A stretch of DNA of 55,421 nt, from contig JAMOAW010000070.1 of NCBI GenBank assembly GCA_039908535.1, positions 1-55,421 of the forward strand. The letters run 5' to 3'. Every line of letters starts with the position of its first letter. Within the stretch, counting starts at the first letter, position 1. Shown here one piece after another: positions 24,810-34,925 of the stretch. The stretch is from JAMOAW01 sp039908535. Its GTDB lineage: Bacteria > Pseudomonadota > Magnetococcia > Magnetococcales > JADFZT01. Position numbers and translations under genes: made by a program. The notes under the pieces were generated by a model, which saw nothing but the letters and a program-made list of their open reading frames with translations, did not search any database and was not told the DNA's origin.

Positions 24810-26486
24810 ATGGGAATAGCTCTGACCACGTTGCGCTCTTTTCATGGGGGTGTACATCCAGCAGATAATAAAAGTCTGTCGGCTCATCGTCCCATTGAAA
24901 GATTGCCTCTGCCCAAGATGCTTTATGTCCCCTTGCATCAACATTTAGGCACCCCTTGCGAACCTTGCGTAAAACCAGGAGATAAAGTTCTCAAAGGCGA
25001 CCTTATTGGTGAAGCTCAAGGTTTTGTTTCAGTCCCAGTTCATGCGCCAACATCAGGCACTGTACTGGAGATAAAACAACATACGGTAGGTCATCCTTCT
25101 GGTTTTACCATGTTGTGTGTGGTCATTGAACCAGATGGTCGGGATATGTGGAGAAGTGACTTGGTAGGCATTAAAACCCCGCTCCAGGTCGATCCATCTG
25201 AAATCAAGAAAAAAATTCAGGAAGCGGGTATTGTTGGACTTGGAGGAGCTACCTTTCCAAGCCATATTAAAATGTCTCCACCGAAGGGCAAGGTGGTCAG
25301 TTTACTCCTTATTAATGGTGTCGAATGCGAGCCTTACCTCACCTGTGATGCCCGTTTGATGCAAGAGCGTGCCCGAGAAATTGTGCTGGGTATTACCATT
25401 ATGATGCACGCTTTACAAACGAAAGAGTGTGTCATTGGCATTGAGGCCAACAAACCCATGGCCATTAGTGCCATGCGCAAGGTGGTGGACGAGTTTCAAC
25501 AGATAAAGGTGGCTGTTTTGCCTGTGATGTATCCCCAAGGGGCAGAAAAACAGTTGATTGAGGTGGTCACGGGAAGGCAAGTCCCTTCTGGTGGATTGCC
25601 GATTGATGTGGGCGTGATTGTTCATAATGTAGCCACGGCTGTTGCGATTCGCGAAGCAGTAGAATTTGGTCGACCATTGATTTCCCGATTAGTAACCGTT
25701 ACTGGCAAAGGGGTCAAAAGTACCGCCAACCTAGAAGTTCTTTTAGGAACACCTGTACAAGATTTAATCAACTTTTGCGGTGGACTCACCTATAAAACCA
25801 AAAAGGTCATCATGGGCGGTCCAATGATGGGAACCGCACTGCACAACCTAGAAGCCCCTGTGGTAAAAGGAACTTCTGGTATATTGGCTCTTACTTCGGA
25901 TGAGACCACGTTTCAACAAAAAGAGCAAAACTGTATTCGTTGCGGCAGTTGTTTGAAAGTTTGTCCCATTCGTCTGATGCCTTGTGAGATGGCTTGGCAT
26001 TCCAAACATGAAAACCTGGATGCCTTAAAAGAGTATAATCTTTTTGATTGTATTGAGTGCGGATCTTGCGCCTTTGTTTGTCCGGCTCATATACCGCTGG
26101 TGCACTATTTTCGCTTTGGCAAAATCTCCATACTTGCTCAAAAGCAAGCCGATCAAGCCAAACAAAAAGTGAAAGAACGCTCACAACGTAAGGAAGCAAG
26201 AATTGCCAAGGAAGAGGCTGAAAAAGAGCGCAAAAAAGCCGAAATGAAGGCACAATCCGATGCCAGAAAGGCCCAAGCCGCAATGACTGCGGCTCAACAA
26301 ACAGCAGAGTCAAAGCCTTCTGAAACGGCTAAAGCTGAAACACCTGTGAGCCAAGAGGCCCCAACAAGTGGAGGGACCATCTCCGAAGACGATGACAAAT
26401 CTGTTCGAGCCGCCCGTGCGGCGAAAGCAGCTGCGGCAGCGCGCGCTGCCAAAGAAGCCAGAGATGCCAAAACAGATGCCAATTAA
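24810..26486 (+). CDS. rnfC: Rnf complex subunit C
   Basis: 558 residues. The N-terminal part has the RnfC start FHGGVHPADNK and the barrel-like segment PCVKPGDKVLKGDLIG. The middle carries the NADH/FMN-type fold (GLGGATFPSHIK, LLINGVECEPYLTCD). Two [4Fe-4S] motifs follow: CIRCGSCLKVCP and CIECGSCAFVCP. From about residue 450 the protein is a long charged, alanine-rich tail (KAQAAMTAAQQ, ARAAKAAAAARAAKEA), predicted helical, as in gammaproteobacterial RnfC. GGAGG lies nine bases before the ATG. RnfC is the NADH-binding subunit on the cytoplasmic face. Confidence 0.95.
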   Translation: MGIALTTLRSFHGGVHPADNKSLSAHRPIERLPLPKMLYVPLHQHLGTPCEPCVKPGDKVLKGDLIGEAQGFVSVPVHAPTSGTVLEIKQHTVGHPSGFTMLCVVIEPDGRDMWRSDLVGIKTPLQVDPSEIKKKIQEAGIVGLGGATFPSHIKMSPPKGKVVSLLLINGVECEPYLTCDARLMQERAREIVLGITIMMHALQTKECVIGIEANKPMAISAMRKVVDEFQQIKVAVLPVMYPQGAEKQLIEVVTGRQVPSGGLPIDVGVIVHNVATAVAIREAVEFGRPLISRLVTVTGKGVKSTANLEVLLGTPVQDLINFCGGLTYKTKKVIMGGPMMGTALHNLEAPVVKGTSGILALTSDETTFQQKEQNCIRCGSCLKVCPIRLMPCEMAWHSKHENLDALKEYNLFDCIECGSCAFVCPAHIPLVHYFRFGKISILAQKQADQAKQKVKERSQRKEARIAKEEAEKERKKAEMKAQSDARKAQAAMTAAQQTAESKPSETAKAETPVSQEAPTSGGTISEDDDKSVRAARAAKAAAAARAAKEARDAKTDAN

Positions 26487-26582
26487 ATTTAGCCATGCCA
26501 TATTTTGTAGCTGTGCGGCCCAACATATGAGCCTAAATCAAGCCAAAAGTTATGCAATCTTACTAGAAAACGAGAAGCTATC

Positions 26583-27656
26583 ATGAGCCAACCGAAATTT
26601 CTAACAAGCAGTTCCCCTCATATCCATGGGGATAATTCCATCGCAAAGATTATGGAAACAGTGATATTAGCCCTGTTGCCGGCATCGGCTTTATCGGTAA
26701 TTTTATTTGGCTGGCCTGCTTTATTGGTGATTTTAATCACCGTAATCAGTTGCATGGCGACAGAGTCGATTATTTTGCGCATACGCAAAAGGGAAAGTCT
26801 TCTAAGTGACCGTTCAGCGGCTTTGACTGGACTGCTTTTAGCTTTAACACTACCACCGCAAGTACCTTGGTGGGTCTGCGTAGTTGGGGGCGTTTTTGCC
26901 ATGTTGATTGGCAAACAGCTCTATGGGGGATTGGGATCTAACATTTTTAATCCCGCCTTGATTGCTCGCGTTTTTCTTCTCATCTCATTTCCTGTTGAAT
27001 TGACCTCCTGGCCACCTCCAGTGCCACTATTTTTTGAAAATGCCCTCACCCTGATGCAGTCAGTACAAATTATCTTTCATGGTGGACATTTAGGTGTTCC
27101 AGCCTTGGTGGACGCAGTAACTTCTGCCACACCCTTGGGTCAATACCGCATGCAAGTAAGCCTGGGTCAAACGGTACAAGAGGCACTGGGAGGAAGCTAC
27201 GGTTTTGATTATTTTAATGCGTTAGGTGGCTATATGAGCGGTTCATTAGGTGAGACTTCAGCCTTACTTCTGACGGCAGGTGGCATTTATTTACTTTTCA
27301 AAAAAGTCATCACATGGCACATACCGGTCTCTATGTTGATTGGTTGTTTGCTGCCAGCCACCATTCTCAATCAAATGAATCCTGGCACTTATCCCGATGC
27401 TCTTTTTCATTTGGTAACCGGAGGATTGCTTTTAGGTGCCTTTTTCATGGCTACAGATATGGTGACATCACCAGTTACCCCCAAAGGGCAAATTATTTTT
27501 GGTTTAAGCTGTGGTTTCTTAACCTATGCCATTCGTACTTGGGGCGGTTACCCAGAAGGAGTCTCCTTTGCCATCGTGATCATGAATATTGCCGTACCAC
27601 TCATTGATCAATACACTAAGCCGGCCATTTATGGTCGTCGGCTTAAAAAAGCCTAA
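26583..27656 (+). CDS. rnfD: Rnf complex subunit D
   Basis: 357 residues with about nine TM helices. Family hallmarks are SSPHIHGDNSIAKIM at the N-terminus, DRSAALTGLLLALTLPP, and YGGLGSNIFNPALIARVFL. The FMN attachment motif is SAT in DAVTSATPLGQ, where the Thr forms a covalent phosphoester bond with flavin. It forms the ion-conducting core with RnfA/E/G. It lies 97 bp after rnfC. Confidence 0.95.
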   Translation: MSQPKFLTSSSPHIHGDNSIAKIMETVILALLPASALSVILFGWPALLVILITVISCMATESIILRIRKRESLLSDRSAALTGLLLALTLPPQVPWWVCVVGGVFAMLIGKQLYGGLGSNIFNPALIARVFLLISFPVELTSWPPPVPLFFENALTLMQSVQIIFHGGHLGVPALVDAVTSATPLGQYRMQVSLGQTVQEALGGSYGFDYFNALGGYMSGSLGETSALLLTAGGIYLLFKKVITWHIPVSMLIGCLLPATILNQMNPGTYPDALFHLVTGGLLLGAFFMATDMVTSPVTPKGQIIFGLSCGFLTYAIRTWGGYPEGVSFAIVIMNIAVPLIDQYTKPAIYGRRLKKA

Positions 27657-27666
27657 GGAGTCCTCC

Positions 27667-28269
27667 ATGCCAGAATTTATAAAAATGGGTGTCATTCTCA
27701 TGATTGTAGCAACCATAGCTACTACTATTCTCGCCGCCACTGAAGAGATCACCCGAGCACCTATTGCCGATGCCAAACGTCAAGAATTGCTGTTGGTTTT
27801 AAAACAAGTGTTACCTAAAGGATTTAACAACGAACCAGATCAGGATACCTTGAAACTCAGCGATCAAAGCCTTGATCGTAAAAACAAACCAGTTACTTTT
27901 TATCTCGCTAAAAAGGATGGTGAACCTCAAGCTGCTGCTTTTGTTGTTGTTGCACCAGATGGTTATTCTGGTAATATAGAAATACTCATGGCCGTAAAGA
28001 TAGATGGCACAATAAATGGTGTTCGCGTTGTTTCTCATACAGAGACGCCTGGCTTAGGCGATAAGGTCAGTGTTACTGACTGGCCGAAATCCTTTGAAGG
28101 AAAAACTCAAACAAACACCAAGTGGGGTGTTAAAAAAGATGGTGGTGATTTTGATCAATTTGCAGGTGCAACGATCACACCACGTGCCGTTGTTGGAGCG
28201 GTTAAAAGGGGTTTAGACTTTTTCGTTGCCAACAAAAATCAGATATTTTCCTCAGCGGACACTAAGTAA
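27667..28269 (+). CDS. rnfG: Rnf complex subunit G (covalent flavoprotein)
   Basis: 200 residues from the ATG at 27667, which has AAGGAG at ideal spacing; a longer frame from 27589 overlaps rnfD and is rejected. One N-terminal TM helix (MGVILMIVATIATTILAAT) precedes a periplasmic FMN-binding domain with VVSHTETPGLGDKV and the flavin attachment site GATITPRAVV. RnfG passes electrons across the membrane within the complex. Confidence 0.95.
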   Translation: MPEFIKMGVILMIVATIATTILAATEEITRAPIADAKRQELLLVLKQVLPKGFNNEPDQDTLKLSDQSLDRKNKPVTFYLAKKDGEPQAAAFVVVAPDGYSGNIEILMAVKIDGTINGVRVVSHTETPGLGDKVSVTDWPKSFEGKTQTNTKWGVKKDGGDFDQFAGATITPRAVVGAVKRGLDFFVANKNQIFSSADTK

Positions 28270-28303
28270 TAAGTAATATGAAACTCAGTCAAGGAAGCAC
28301 ATA

Positions 28304-28912
28304 ATGATTACGAATAGACAAGCTTTTATAAACGGGTTTTGGACCAACAATACCATTTTTGTACAAATGATTGGTATGTGTCCTACTTTAGGAGTTTCCA
28401 CCACAGCCATCAATGGTATTGGGATGGGCTTGGCGACAACGGCCGTTTTGATGGGATCCAATGTGGCTATTTCTATGGTCCGTAAGGTGATTCCCTCGGA
28501 TGTACGAATTCCAGCCTTTATCATTATTATTGCCTCCTTCGTCACGGTGATTGACTTGTTAATGAATGCCTTTTTCCACGATCTACACAAAATATTAGGA
28601 ATTTTTATCCCTTTAATCGTGGTTAATTGCTGCATTTTAGGACAAGCAGAAGCGTTTGCATCCAAAAACACCATAATAAAATCTCTATTTGATGGCATTG
28701 GCACAGGACTCGGATTTACACTTGCACTTGTATTGCTAGGTTCAGTTAGAGAAATTATCGGTTCTGGTACCATCTTTGGCTATAATATTTTAGGGGCCTC
28801 CTTTCATCCAGCCATCACTTTTATCCTCCCTCCAGGGGCCTTTATCGCATTGGGTTTTATTTTAGCTGGGGTGCGTTGGTATAATGAAAAAAGAGTCTCA
28901 CCGATTAAATAG
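28304..28912 (+). CDS. rnfE: Rnf complex subunit E
   Basis: 202 residues with six TM segments, paralogous to RnfA. It has the motif QMIGMCPTLGVSTTA and the second cysteine block VVNCCILGQAEAFAS. It is the last gene of the rnfABCDGE operon. The usual order is complete, and nth, often found after rnfE in gammaproteobacteria, is absent. An imperfect hairpin (28961-29007) follows. Confidence 0.95.
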   Translation: MITNRQAFINGFWTNNTIFVQMIGMCPTLGVSTTAINGIGMGLATTAVLMGSNVAISMVRKVIPSDVRIPAFIIIIASFVTVIDLLMNAFFHDLHKILGIFIPLIVVNCCILGQAEAFASKNTIIKSLFDGIGTGLGFTLALVLLGSVREIIGSGTIFGYNILGASFHPAITFILPPGAFIALGFILAGVRWYNEKRVSPIK

Positions 28913-28960
28913 TTTTTTTTGTAAGAACTTTTCTTTTTAATTGAGCCATACAAAAAATTT

Positions 28961-29007
28961 ACACAAGGAAAAGGCCCTATTATCACAGTGAGACCCCTTC
29001 TTTGTGT
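28961..29007 (+). terminator. Imperfect hairpin after rnfE
   Basis: ACACAAGGAAAAGG (28961-28974) and CCCCTTCTTTGTGT (28994-29007) pair at 11 of 14 positions. The right arm runs into the type A repeat at 29004. It is a weak terminator candidate for the Rnf operon. Confidence 0.4.
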
Positions 29008-29103
29008 ATACGGGAAAATAAAAATCAAGGCCTTGGGGGGCAGAGAACCGCCCCCAGGGTTTGGCCTTTGATTTTATTTTTTGCCCGAAGGGCATCATGT
29101 TCT
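29004..29103 (+). repeat. Type A palindromic repeat, copy 7 (internally deleted)
   Basis: The left end GTATACGGGAAAATAAAAATCAAGG and hairpin GGGGGGCAGAGAACCGCCCCC are joined directly to the right end TTGCCCGAAGGGCATCATGTTCT, so the central stems are missing. It lies downstream of rnfE in the same orientation as that gene. Confidence 0.75.
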
Positions 29104-29211
29104 ATTCTATAAAAACACCTACCTTTCTTACCAAAATTAGTTTATAAATACTTCATCAAATAAATTCTAAAATCAATTACCCAAAAAATAAACAGGATAA
29201 AAATAACTTTC

Positions 29212-30186
29212 ATGTCTATGATTCGTTTTTTTGTATCTATGTTTCTGAATGTTTTATTATTTATCTCTACTGCCCATGCTCAATCTTTGGATCATCAATC
29301 TTTGGATCACAAAGTAACCATTGGTTTTTCACAGGCAACGACAACAGAACCATGGCGATTATTATTTAACAAAGAACTTCGGGCAGAGGCGGCGAAAGAT
29401 ACCAATATCGAACTATTAGTGGCCAATGCCAATGACGATGTGATACAACAAATTGATGATGTAGAGCAATTTATTCGTAAAAAGGTCGATATTATCCTTA
29501 TCTCCCCTAAAGTCGCCCATGAGCTCACAGCGATCGTCAACAAGGCCTTTACCTCTGGCATTCCGGTGATTGTATTGGACCGCGATTTAGATAATAATCA
29601 TTATACCCAATTTATCGGTGGCGATAATCTTCTGATCGGTAAAGAAGCGGGCGAATATGCGGTTAAACTCTTGGGAGGCAAAGGCAAGGCACAGGGAAAT
29701 ATTGTTGAAATTTGGGGAGGCATGGCCTCAACACCAGCCCAAGATCGCCATAAGGGATTTTATCAAGTGGTGAGTCAAGAGCCTGGAATCCATCTTGTAC
29801 TAAAACCTTCGGATGGCGATTGGAAACAGGATAAGGCCTATGACATCATGACCGATGCTTTGGAAAATAACGCCATAATCGACTTAGTTTATGCTCACAA
29901 CGATCCCATGGCCTATGGGGCCTATTTAGCGGCAAAAGATATGGAACGCGAAAAAGGTCTTTTTTTCTTGGGTATTGATGGTATCCCTGCCGAAGGGGTC
30001 CAATGGGTCTATGATCATATTTTAACCGCGACTTTCCTCTATAAAACCCCTGGAGACGAAGGCATTCGCCAAGCCATCAAGCTTCTTCAAGGTCATCCCA
30101 TCCCCAAACGAGTCACCCTGCCCACCCTCATAATCGACAGCACCAATGCCGCACAAATTCTTAAAAACAACGGTATTCTGCCATAA
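29212..30186 (+). CDS. Periplasmic sugar-binding-type protein, probable sensor partner
   Basis: A 324-residue periplasmic protein: signal peptide ending AHA, then a type I periplasmic binding fold of the ribose/TorT kind (Peripla_BP_4). Typical segments are KVTIGFSQATTTEPWR, KVDIILISPK, GIPVIVLDRDL, YTQFIGGDN and VYAHNDPMAYGAYLAAKD. No ABC permease or ATPase gene is nearby. Instead, 23 bp downstream begins a TorS-like membrane hybrid kinase. By analogy with TorT-TorS and LuxP-LuxQ, it probably presents a small ligand to that kinase's periplasmic domain. The mature N-terminus has a tandem QSLDHQSLDH from a 15-bp duplication. Start could be 29212 or 29218. Confidence 0.88.
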   Translation: MSMIRFFVSMFLNVLLFISTAHAQSLDHQSLDHKVTIGFSQATTTEPWRLLFNKELRAEAAKDTNIELLVANANDDVIQQIDDVEQFIRKKVDIILISPKVAHELTAIVNKAFTSGIPVIVLDRDLDNNHYTQFIGGDNLLIGKEAGEYAVKLLGGKGKAQGNIVEIWGGMASTPAQDRHKGFYQVVSQEPGIHLVLKPSDGDWKQDKAYDIMTDALENNAIIDLVYAHNDPMAYGAYLAAKDMEREKGLFFLGIDGIPAEGVQWVYDHILTATFLYKTPGDEGIRQAIKLLQGHPIPKRVTLPTLIIDSTNAAQILKNNGILP

Positions 30187-30209
30187 TAACGTGCAACTTG
30201 GGTGGCAAA

Positions 30210-33200
30210 ATGGACCATGACAAAGACAATCCATCTTTTAAAAAAAGACTCTATTTTGCTTTTGCCAGTATTGCCGCACTCACTCTCTTAGCAACTGGTT
30301 TTGCCCTTTATGCGTTTGCCCGTTTTGGTAAAGTGGTGGATAATACCGCGAGTCAAACCATTCCTGAAATGATTTCAGCCATGCGTCTTTCCGAACGCAG
30401 TGCTTTATTGGCTGCTATGGCTCCAGTTCTCTCTACTTCAGAAAATAACCAACAACTTTATGAGAATGCCAAACATCTAGATAAATTAATTTTTGATATC
30501 CATCAAACAAAAAATGATCTTGTTGATACCATCGGACCAATCGTTTATGGTACAAACTCTTTAATTGAATTGTTTAGCAAACGCACGGCCAGACGGATCA
30601 TATCCGATGCCAATAATATTTCGCCAATTTATACACAGCAACTCATTTCATTATCAACCTTACAATCCATACTAGATCGCCTGGAAACTATTCATAAAAC
30701 AAATAAAATGGATTCAAAAAATCAACTCTTAGACCTAGGACTGATCATCAAACAAATTGTGGAAAATATTTTCCAAGGCCATGATGCAAATTTACAATCT
30801 CTCTATCAATCTGGCCAATTATTTATTAAACAATCTGGTTTCCTTAAAAATAAAATCGTTATAACTACAAAAAACATAAATGACTTTCGTGATTCTATTC
30901 GAATAACCATCGAACAAACGCAATCCACTTTGAGCCACTTGCAGCAGACGCATCACCGCTTTATACGCACCGCCTTGACCGACCTGACCGATCAAGCCAT
31001 CAGCGATTTAAGCACGGCTATGGAGATTAAAATCTCTGGAGAATTGCTCATTGACCTTTTAAACACACTCTTGTCCGTAGAAGATTTAGAGTCTGCAAAA
31101 AACCTTGAAATACGTTATTATCGTTCACTGGATCGTTTTCATGCCGCAGTGCAAATGTTTAAACAAAATATCTTATCACAAAGAAATCCTATTTTAGCCA
31201 CTAATGTTTTTTCTCTGCAAGATAATCTAAAAAATTTTATCCATGGGGACGATAATATATTTAAAATACGTGAAGAAGAGTTACTGCTGGCAGAAAAAAT
31301 TCGCGGGCTGCTGACCAAAAATCGCAACCTCGCCAATCAGATGACCTTGAGGATTAGCGAGTTGGTCATGGGTGTTAATGAGGAGATATTATCTCTTCGC
31401 CATAAGATGAATATGGAACATTATTTCTCGGTTTTAATTATCATTTTAATTTGTATAGGCAGCTTGGTGGGCATTATCAGAATCTCTATTTCAACAACCC
31501 ACATGTTAAACCGCCGTGAAGAAGAATTGGTGTTGGCGAAACAAATTGCCAATCAGGCCAACATTGCCAAAGGAAATTTTTTGGCTAAAATGAGCCATGA
31601 AATTCGGACCCCAATGAATGGGGTATTAGGTATGACCAATCTTTTATTGGAATCCGATTTGACCGAGCAACAACGCCAAAAAGCCGAAACTATACAAAAA
31701 TCTGGAATTATTTTACTAAATGTTATCAATGAAATACTTGATTTATCTAAAATTGAAAGTGGGCATTTAACACTGGAACAAATCCCCTTTAATCCTCGGC
31801 AGACCATACAGGATTTCACGGAATTATTCCAAGAACCCATTCGATCAAAAAATATTGCATTTCTTATAAAGATTGAGGATCAAGTCCCTTTTTCTGTTCT
31901 GGGAGATCCTTTTCGTTTAAGTCAAATTTTATTCAATCTGGTTGGCAATGCCATAAAATTTACCTATCAAGGCCAAATTTCCCTTCATGTGAAAATTCAT
32001 AATGAAAACGAACAAGAGATCATGTTATCCTTTTGCGTTAAAGATACGGGGATTGGCATTCCATTGGAAAAACAGTCCACCATTTTTGAACCATTTACGC
32101 AGGCACAAAACACAACCATCCCCATTTTTGGTGGTACTGGTTTAGGGTTAAGTATTGCACGCCATTTAACAAAAATGATGCAAGGAGATATCACCGTTAA
32201 AAGCGTCCCTACCCAGGGATCGGAATTTACCTTTACCGCTCTTTTTCAAAAACTGCCGACGCATATTGATAATCCATCTGTTGATGCCATTAAAACGGAA
32301 TCTATCCAACCAGTCTGGCCCCAATTTTCTGCCAACATATTATTGGTAGAAGACAATCTTGTCAATCAAAGCGTAGCCATTGGCATTTTAGAACTTTTTG
32401 CTTGTCAAGTTGATGTGGTAAACAATGGCCAACAAGCGGTCGAAGCGGTTTTTCACAAACCTTATGACCTTGTTTTTATGGATTGTGAGATGCCTATTTT
32501 GGATGGATTTTCAGCAACTGAAAAAATTATCGAAAAGGCCCATGGCAATTTTTATCCACCTATTGTGGCAATGACCGCCCATACCCTGCAAGAAACCCGG
32601 GACAAATGTTTTCAAGTTGGCATGATCGATTTTTTAAGCAAACCATTTAATCAACAACAAGTCTTAAATATTTTAGAACGCTGGTTGCCCAACACTTGCC
32701 ATACAATAGAGATCTCCATTCCAAAACCCGTCATCATGCAGCCGCCCTCATTCCCGAACCGACCGGAATCCAAAATTTACGATGCCCTCCCCCCTAGATT
32801 CCCTGTTATTCCCGAGCAGGCAGGAACGAGCAGAGATGACAATTGTCAGGAAGAGCGAGAACAGTTACCAGAAACCTCTGCCTCAATAATTTCTTATGAG
32901 GATGACATATTTTTTCTTGACCAATCCGCCCTCAACCGAATAAAGGCTTTACAAAGACCTGATACCCCTAATCTACTAAAACGAGTGGTACAAAGATATC
33001 TTGACCAAACTCCAGACACTGTCAACAATTTGATTCAAGGTCTGACCGAAAAGGATTGTCAAATGATACGCACTGCCGCTCATAAATTAAAATCTTCTAG
33101 TGCCAATGTTGGTGCCAACAAACTGGCCAATTTATGTAAAAAATTGGAAGATTTGCCCAACCAGTCAGGTGCAGAGGAAATTTTGCTCCTGCAAAAAATT

Positions 33201-33275
33201 TTTTTAAATACAAAACAAGCCTTGGAGAAAGAATTAAATCAAGTATCCACCCATGACCAAAACGCATTCAATTAA
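30210..33275 (+). CDS. TorS-like hybrid histidine kinase (HisKA-HATPase-REC-HPt)
   Basis: About 1021 residues from the ATG at 30210 (the frame extends to a TTG at 30198). TM1 is at ~15-37, then a ~365-residue helical periplasmic sensor resembling TorS/four-helix sensors, then TM2 ~405-427. HisKA has H463 in MSHEIRTPMNG. The ATPase domain has the N-box LVGNAIKFT and KDTGIGIP. The receiver has D758 in VFMDCEMPILDG, and the C-terminal HPt has H958 in AAHKLKSSSANVGA. A full His-Asp-His relay is thus in one protein; the final receiver must be elsewhere. No HAMP is evident. It follows the periplasmic binding-protein gene by 23 bp. Confidence 0.92.
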   Translation: MDHDKDNPSFKKRLYFAFASIAALTLLATGFALYAFARFGKVVDNTASQTIPEMISAMRLSERSALLAAMAPVLSTSENNQQLYENAKHLDKLIFDIHQTKNDLVDTIGPIVYGTNSLIELFSKRTARRIISDANNISPIYTQQLISLSTLQSILDRLETIHKTNKMDSKNQLLDLGLIIKQIVENIFQGHDANLQSLYQSGQLFIKQSGFLKNKIVITTKNINDFRDSIRITIEQTQSTLSHLQQTHHRFIRTALTDLTDQAISDLSTAMEIKISGELLIDLLNTLLSVEDLESAKNLEIRYYRSLDRFHAAVQMFKQNILSQRNPILATNVFSLQDNLKNFIHGDDNIFKIREEELLLAEKIRGLLTKNRNLANQMTLRISELVMGVNEEILSLRHKMNMEHYFSVLIIILICIGSLVGIIRISISTTHMLNRREEELVLAKQIANQANIAKGNFLAKMSHEIRTPMNGVLGMTNLLLESDLTEQQRQKAETIQKSGIILLNVINEILDLSKIESGHLTLEQIPFNPRQTIQDFTELFQEPIRSKNIAFLIKIEDQVPFSVLGDPFRLSQILFNLVGNAIKFTYQGQISLHVKIHNENEQEIMLSFCVKDTGIGIPLEKQSTIFEPFTQAQNTTIPIFGGTGLGLSIARHLTKMMQGDITVKSVPTQGSEFTFTALFQKLPTHIDNPSVDAIKTESIQPVWPQFSANILLVEDNLVNQSVAIGILELFACQVDVVNNGQQAVEAVFHKPYDLVFMDCEMPILDGFSATEKIIEKAHGNFYPPIVAMTAHTLQETRDKCFQVGMIDFLSKPFNQQQVLNILERWLPNTCHTIEISIPKPVIMQPPSFPNRPESKIYDALPPRFPVIPEQAGTSRDDNCQEEREQLPETSASIISYEDDIFFLDQSALNRIKALQRPDTPNLLKRVVQRYLDQTPDTVNNLIQGLTEKDCQMIRTAAHKLKSSSANVGANKLANLCKKLEDLPNQSGAEEILLLQKIFLNTKQALEKELNQVSTHDQNAFN

Positions 33276-33285
33276 GGCAAGCCGC

Positions 33286-34854
33286 ATGAGCTCCAAATTT
33301 ACCCAACGTATTTTAATAGCCGATGACGATCCTTCGATACGACTGCTGATGCGAGAGGCCCTTGAAATCGATGGCTTCGAAATAATAGAAGCCGATGATG
33401 GTATTACGACGTTGGAACTCTTTAAACAATTGGATCCAGACGCCGTACTGCTTGATGTGATCATGCCAGGATTAGACGGTTTTGCGGTATGTACGGCAAT
33501 TCGTAAAAGGCCACGGGGATTTCATATTCCAATTTTGATGGTTACTGGACTCGACGATGTCGAGTCTGTCAACCGTGCCTATCAGGTCGGTGCCACCGAT
33601 TTTATCACCAAACCGATCAATTGGCCTCTGCTAACATATCGTATGCGGTATATTTTCCGCGCCAGTCAAGCGATTCAAACCTTGACGAAAAGCCAAGAAG
33701 AACTCAAACAAGCTAAAACCGCCGCCGAGGAGGCCAATCAAGCCAAAAGTGCCTTTTTGGCCATCATGAGCCATGAAATTCGCACCCCTATGAACGCCAT
33801 TATTGGAATGGCGCAACTGCTACGCGATACAGAACTGAATCCCATACAAAAGAGTTATGTCGATATTTTTCAAAACTCCAGCGAGATTTTACTTGGTCTT
33901 TTAAATAATATTTTAGATCTTACCAAAATAGAGATGGGACGTTTAACCTTGGAAAACGGCCCTTTTAATCTGCATGAGACGCTGCAAAGTGTCATTTATT
34001 TACTTGAAAATCAAGCTAGAAGCAAAAATCTGCAACTTAACCTAGATGTTAGCCCCCGGCTACCAAGCTTTATTTTAGGAGATGCCTTACGTTTTAAGCA
34101 AATTATCACCAATTTAATTGGAAACGCCATTAAATTTACCCAACAAGGGTATATTTTAGTTCACATAAGCCCAAAAATAGACCCTGGCACCAGGCCGACT
34201 ATGGTTATTTTAGTTAAGGACACGGGGCATGGCATTCCTCTTAAGATGCAGGAGGAGATTTTTGCACCCTTCACCCAAGCCGATTCTTCTATTACCCGTA
34301 CCCATGGAGGAACTGGACTAGGACTGACCATCAGCCATCGATTGGCCAAACGGATGGGAGGATCCTTACAGTTGCTTCATTCAGATCATCAGGGCACCAT
34401 TTTTCAACTTTTTCTCCCCCTGATCGCCACCGACCCACCTGCCGTGATCCAATCTACTTCACCCACCTCTGTTGACATCCCCCCGCTTTCTATACTTTTG
34501 GTCGACGATTCTGAGGACAATCGATTTTTAATTCAGGCCTTTTTTAAAAATTTACCCCATCATGTTCAAACCGCTGAAAATGGTCAGCAAGCCGTTGAAA
34601 AATATAAACTAAATAAATTTGACTTAATTTTAATGGATTTACAAATGCCCATCATGGATGGTCTCACCGCCACCAAACATATTCGCCAACTGGAAGCCGC
34701 TACCAACCGCACTCCTATTCCCATTCTGGCTCTCACAGCCCATGCTCTAAAAGAGGACCATGAACGTTCTTTGGCTGCTGGTTGCACCATGCACCTGACC
34801 AAGCCAATTAAAAAAAATCAGCTTATTGAAATTATAGGAAAGATTTTTTCTTGA
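33286..34854 (+). CDS. Soluble hybrid kinase (REC-HisKA-HATPase-REC)
   Basis: About 522 residues, no TM segment. The N-terminal receiver has D57 in LLDVIMPGLDG. HisKA has H163 in MSHEIRTPMNAIIG. HATPase has the N-box LIGNAIKFT and KDTGHGIP. The C-terminal receiver has D451 in LILMDLQMPIMDG. The N-terminal receiver could accept phosphate from the HPt of the upstream TorS-like kinase, linking the two proteins; this is inferred from adjacency only. Two starts are possible: 33253, overlapping the previous gene by 23 bp, and 33286 with AAGGC upstream, which is preferred. Confidence 0.9.
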   Translation: MSSKFTQRILIADDDPSIRLLMREALEIDGFEIIEADDGITTLELFKQLDPDAVLLDVIMPGLDGFAVCTAIRKRPRGFHIPILMVTGLDDVESVNRAYQVGATDFITKPINWPLLTYRMRYIFRASQAIQTLTKSQEELKQAKTAAEEANQAKSAFLAIMSHEIRTPMNAIIGMAQLLRDTELNPIQKSYVDIFQNSSEILLGLLNNILDLTKIEMGRLTLENGPFNLHETLQSVIYLLENQARSKNLQLNLDVSPRLPSFILGDALRFKQIITNLIGNAIKFTQQGYILVHISPKIDPGTRPTMVILVKDTGHGIPLKMQEEIFAPFTQADSSITRTHGGTGLGLTISHRLAKRMGGSLQLLHSDHQGTIFQLFLPLIATDPPAVIQSTSPTSVDIPPLSILLVDDSEDNRFLIQAFFKNLPHHVQTAENGQQAVEKYKLNKFDLILMDLQMPIMDGLTATKHIRQLEAATNRTPIPILALTAHALKEDHERSLAAGCTMHLTKPIKKNQLIEIIGKIFS

Positions 34855-34925
34855 TAACTCACAGAAAGAACGTCATAACATCATGTATAAAAGAATAAAA
34901 AATTTCTCACGGAGAAAATATAATT

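Noticed and set aside
25891..26313. A 140-codon minus-strand ORF inside rnfC.
   Set aside because: Antisense shadow of a well-supported rnfC; no motif and no ribosome binding site.
28285..28773. A 162-codon minus-strand ORF inside rnfE.
   Set aside because: Antisense of a conserved membrane protein; its composition mirrors rnfE codons and shows no domain.
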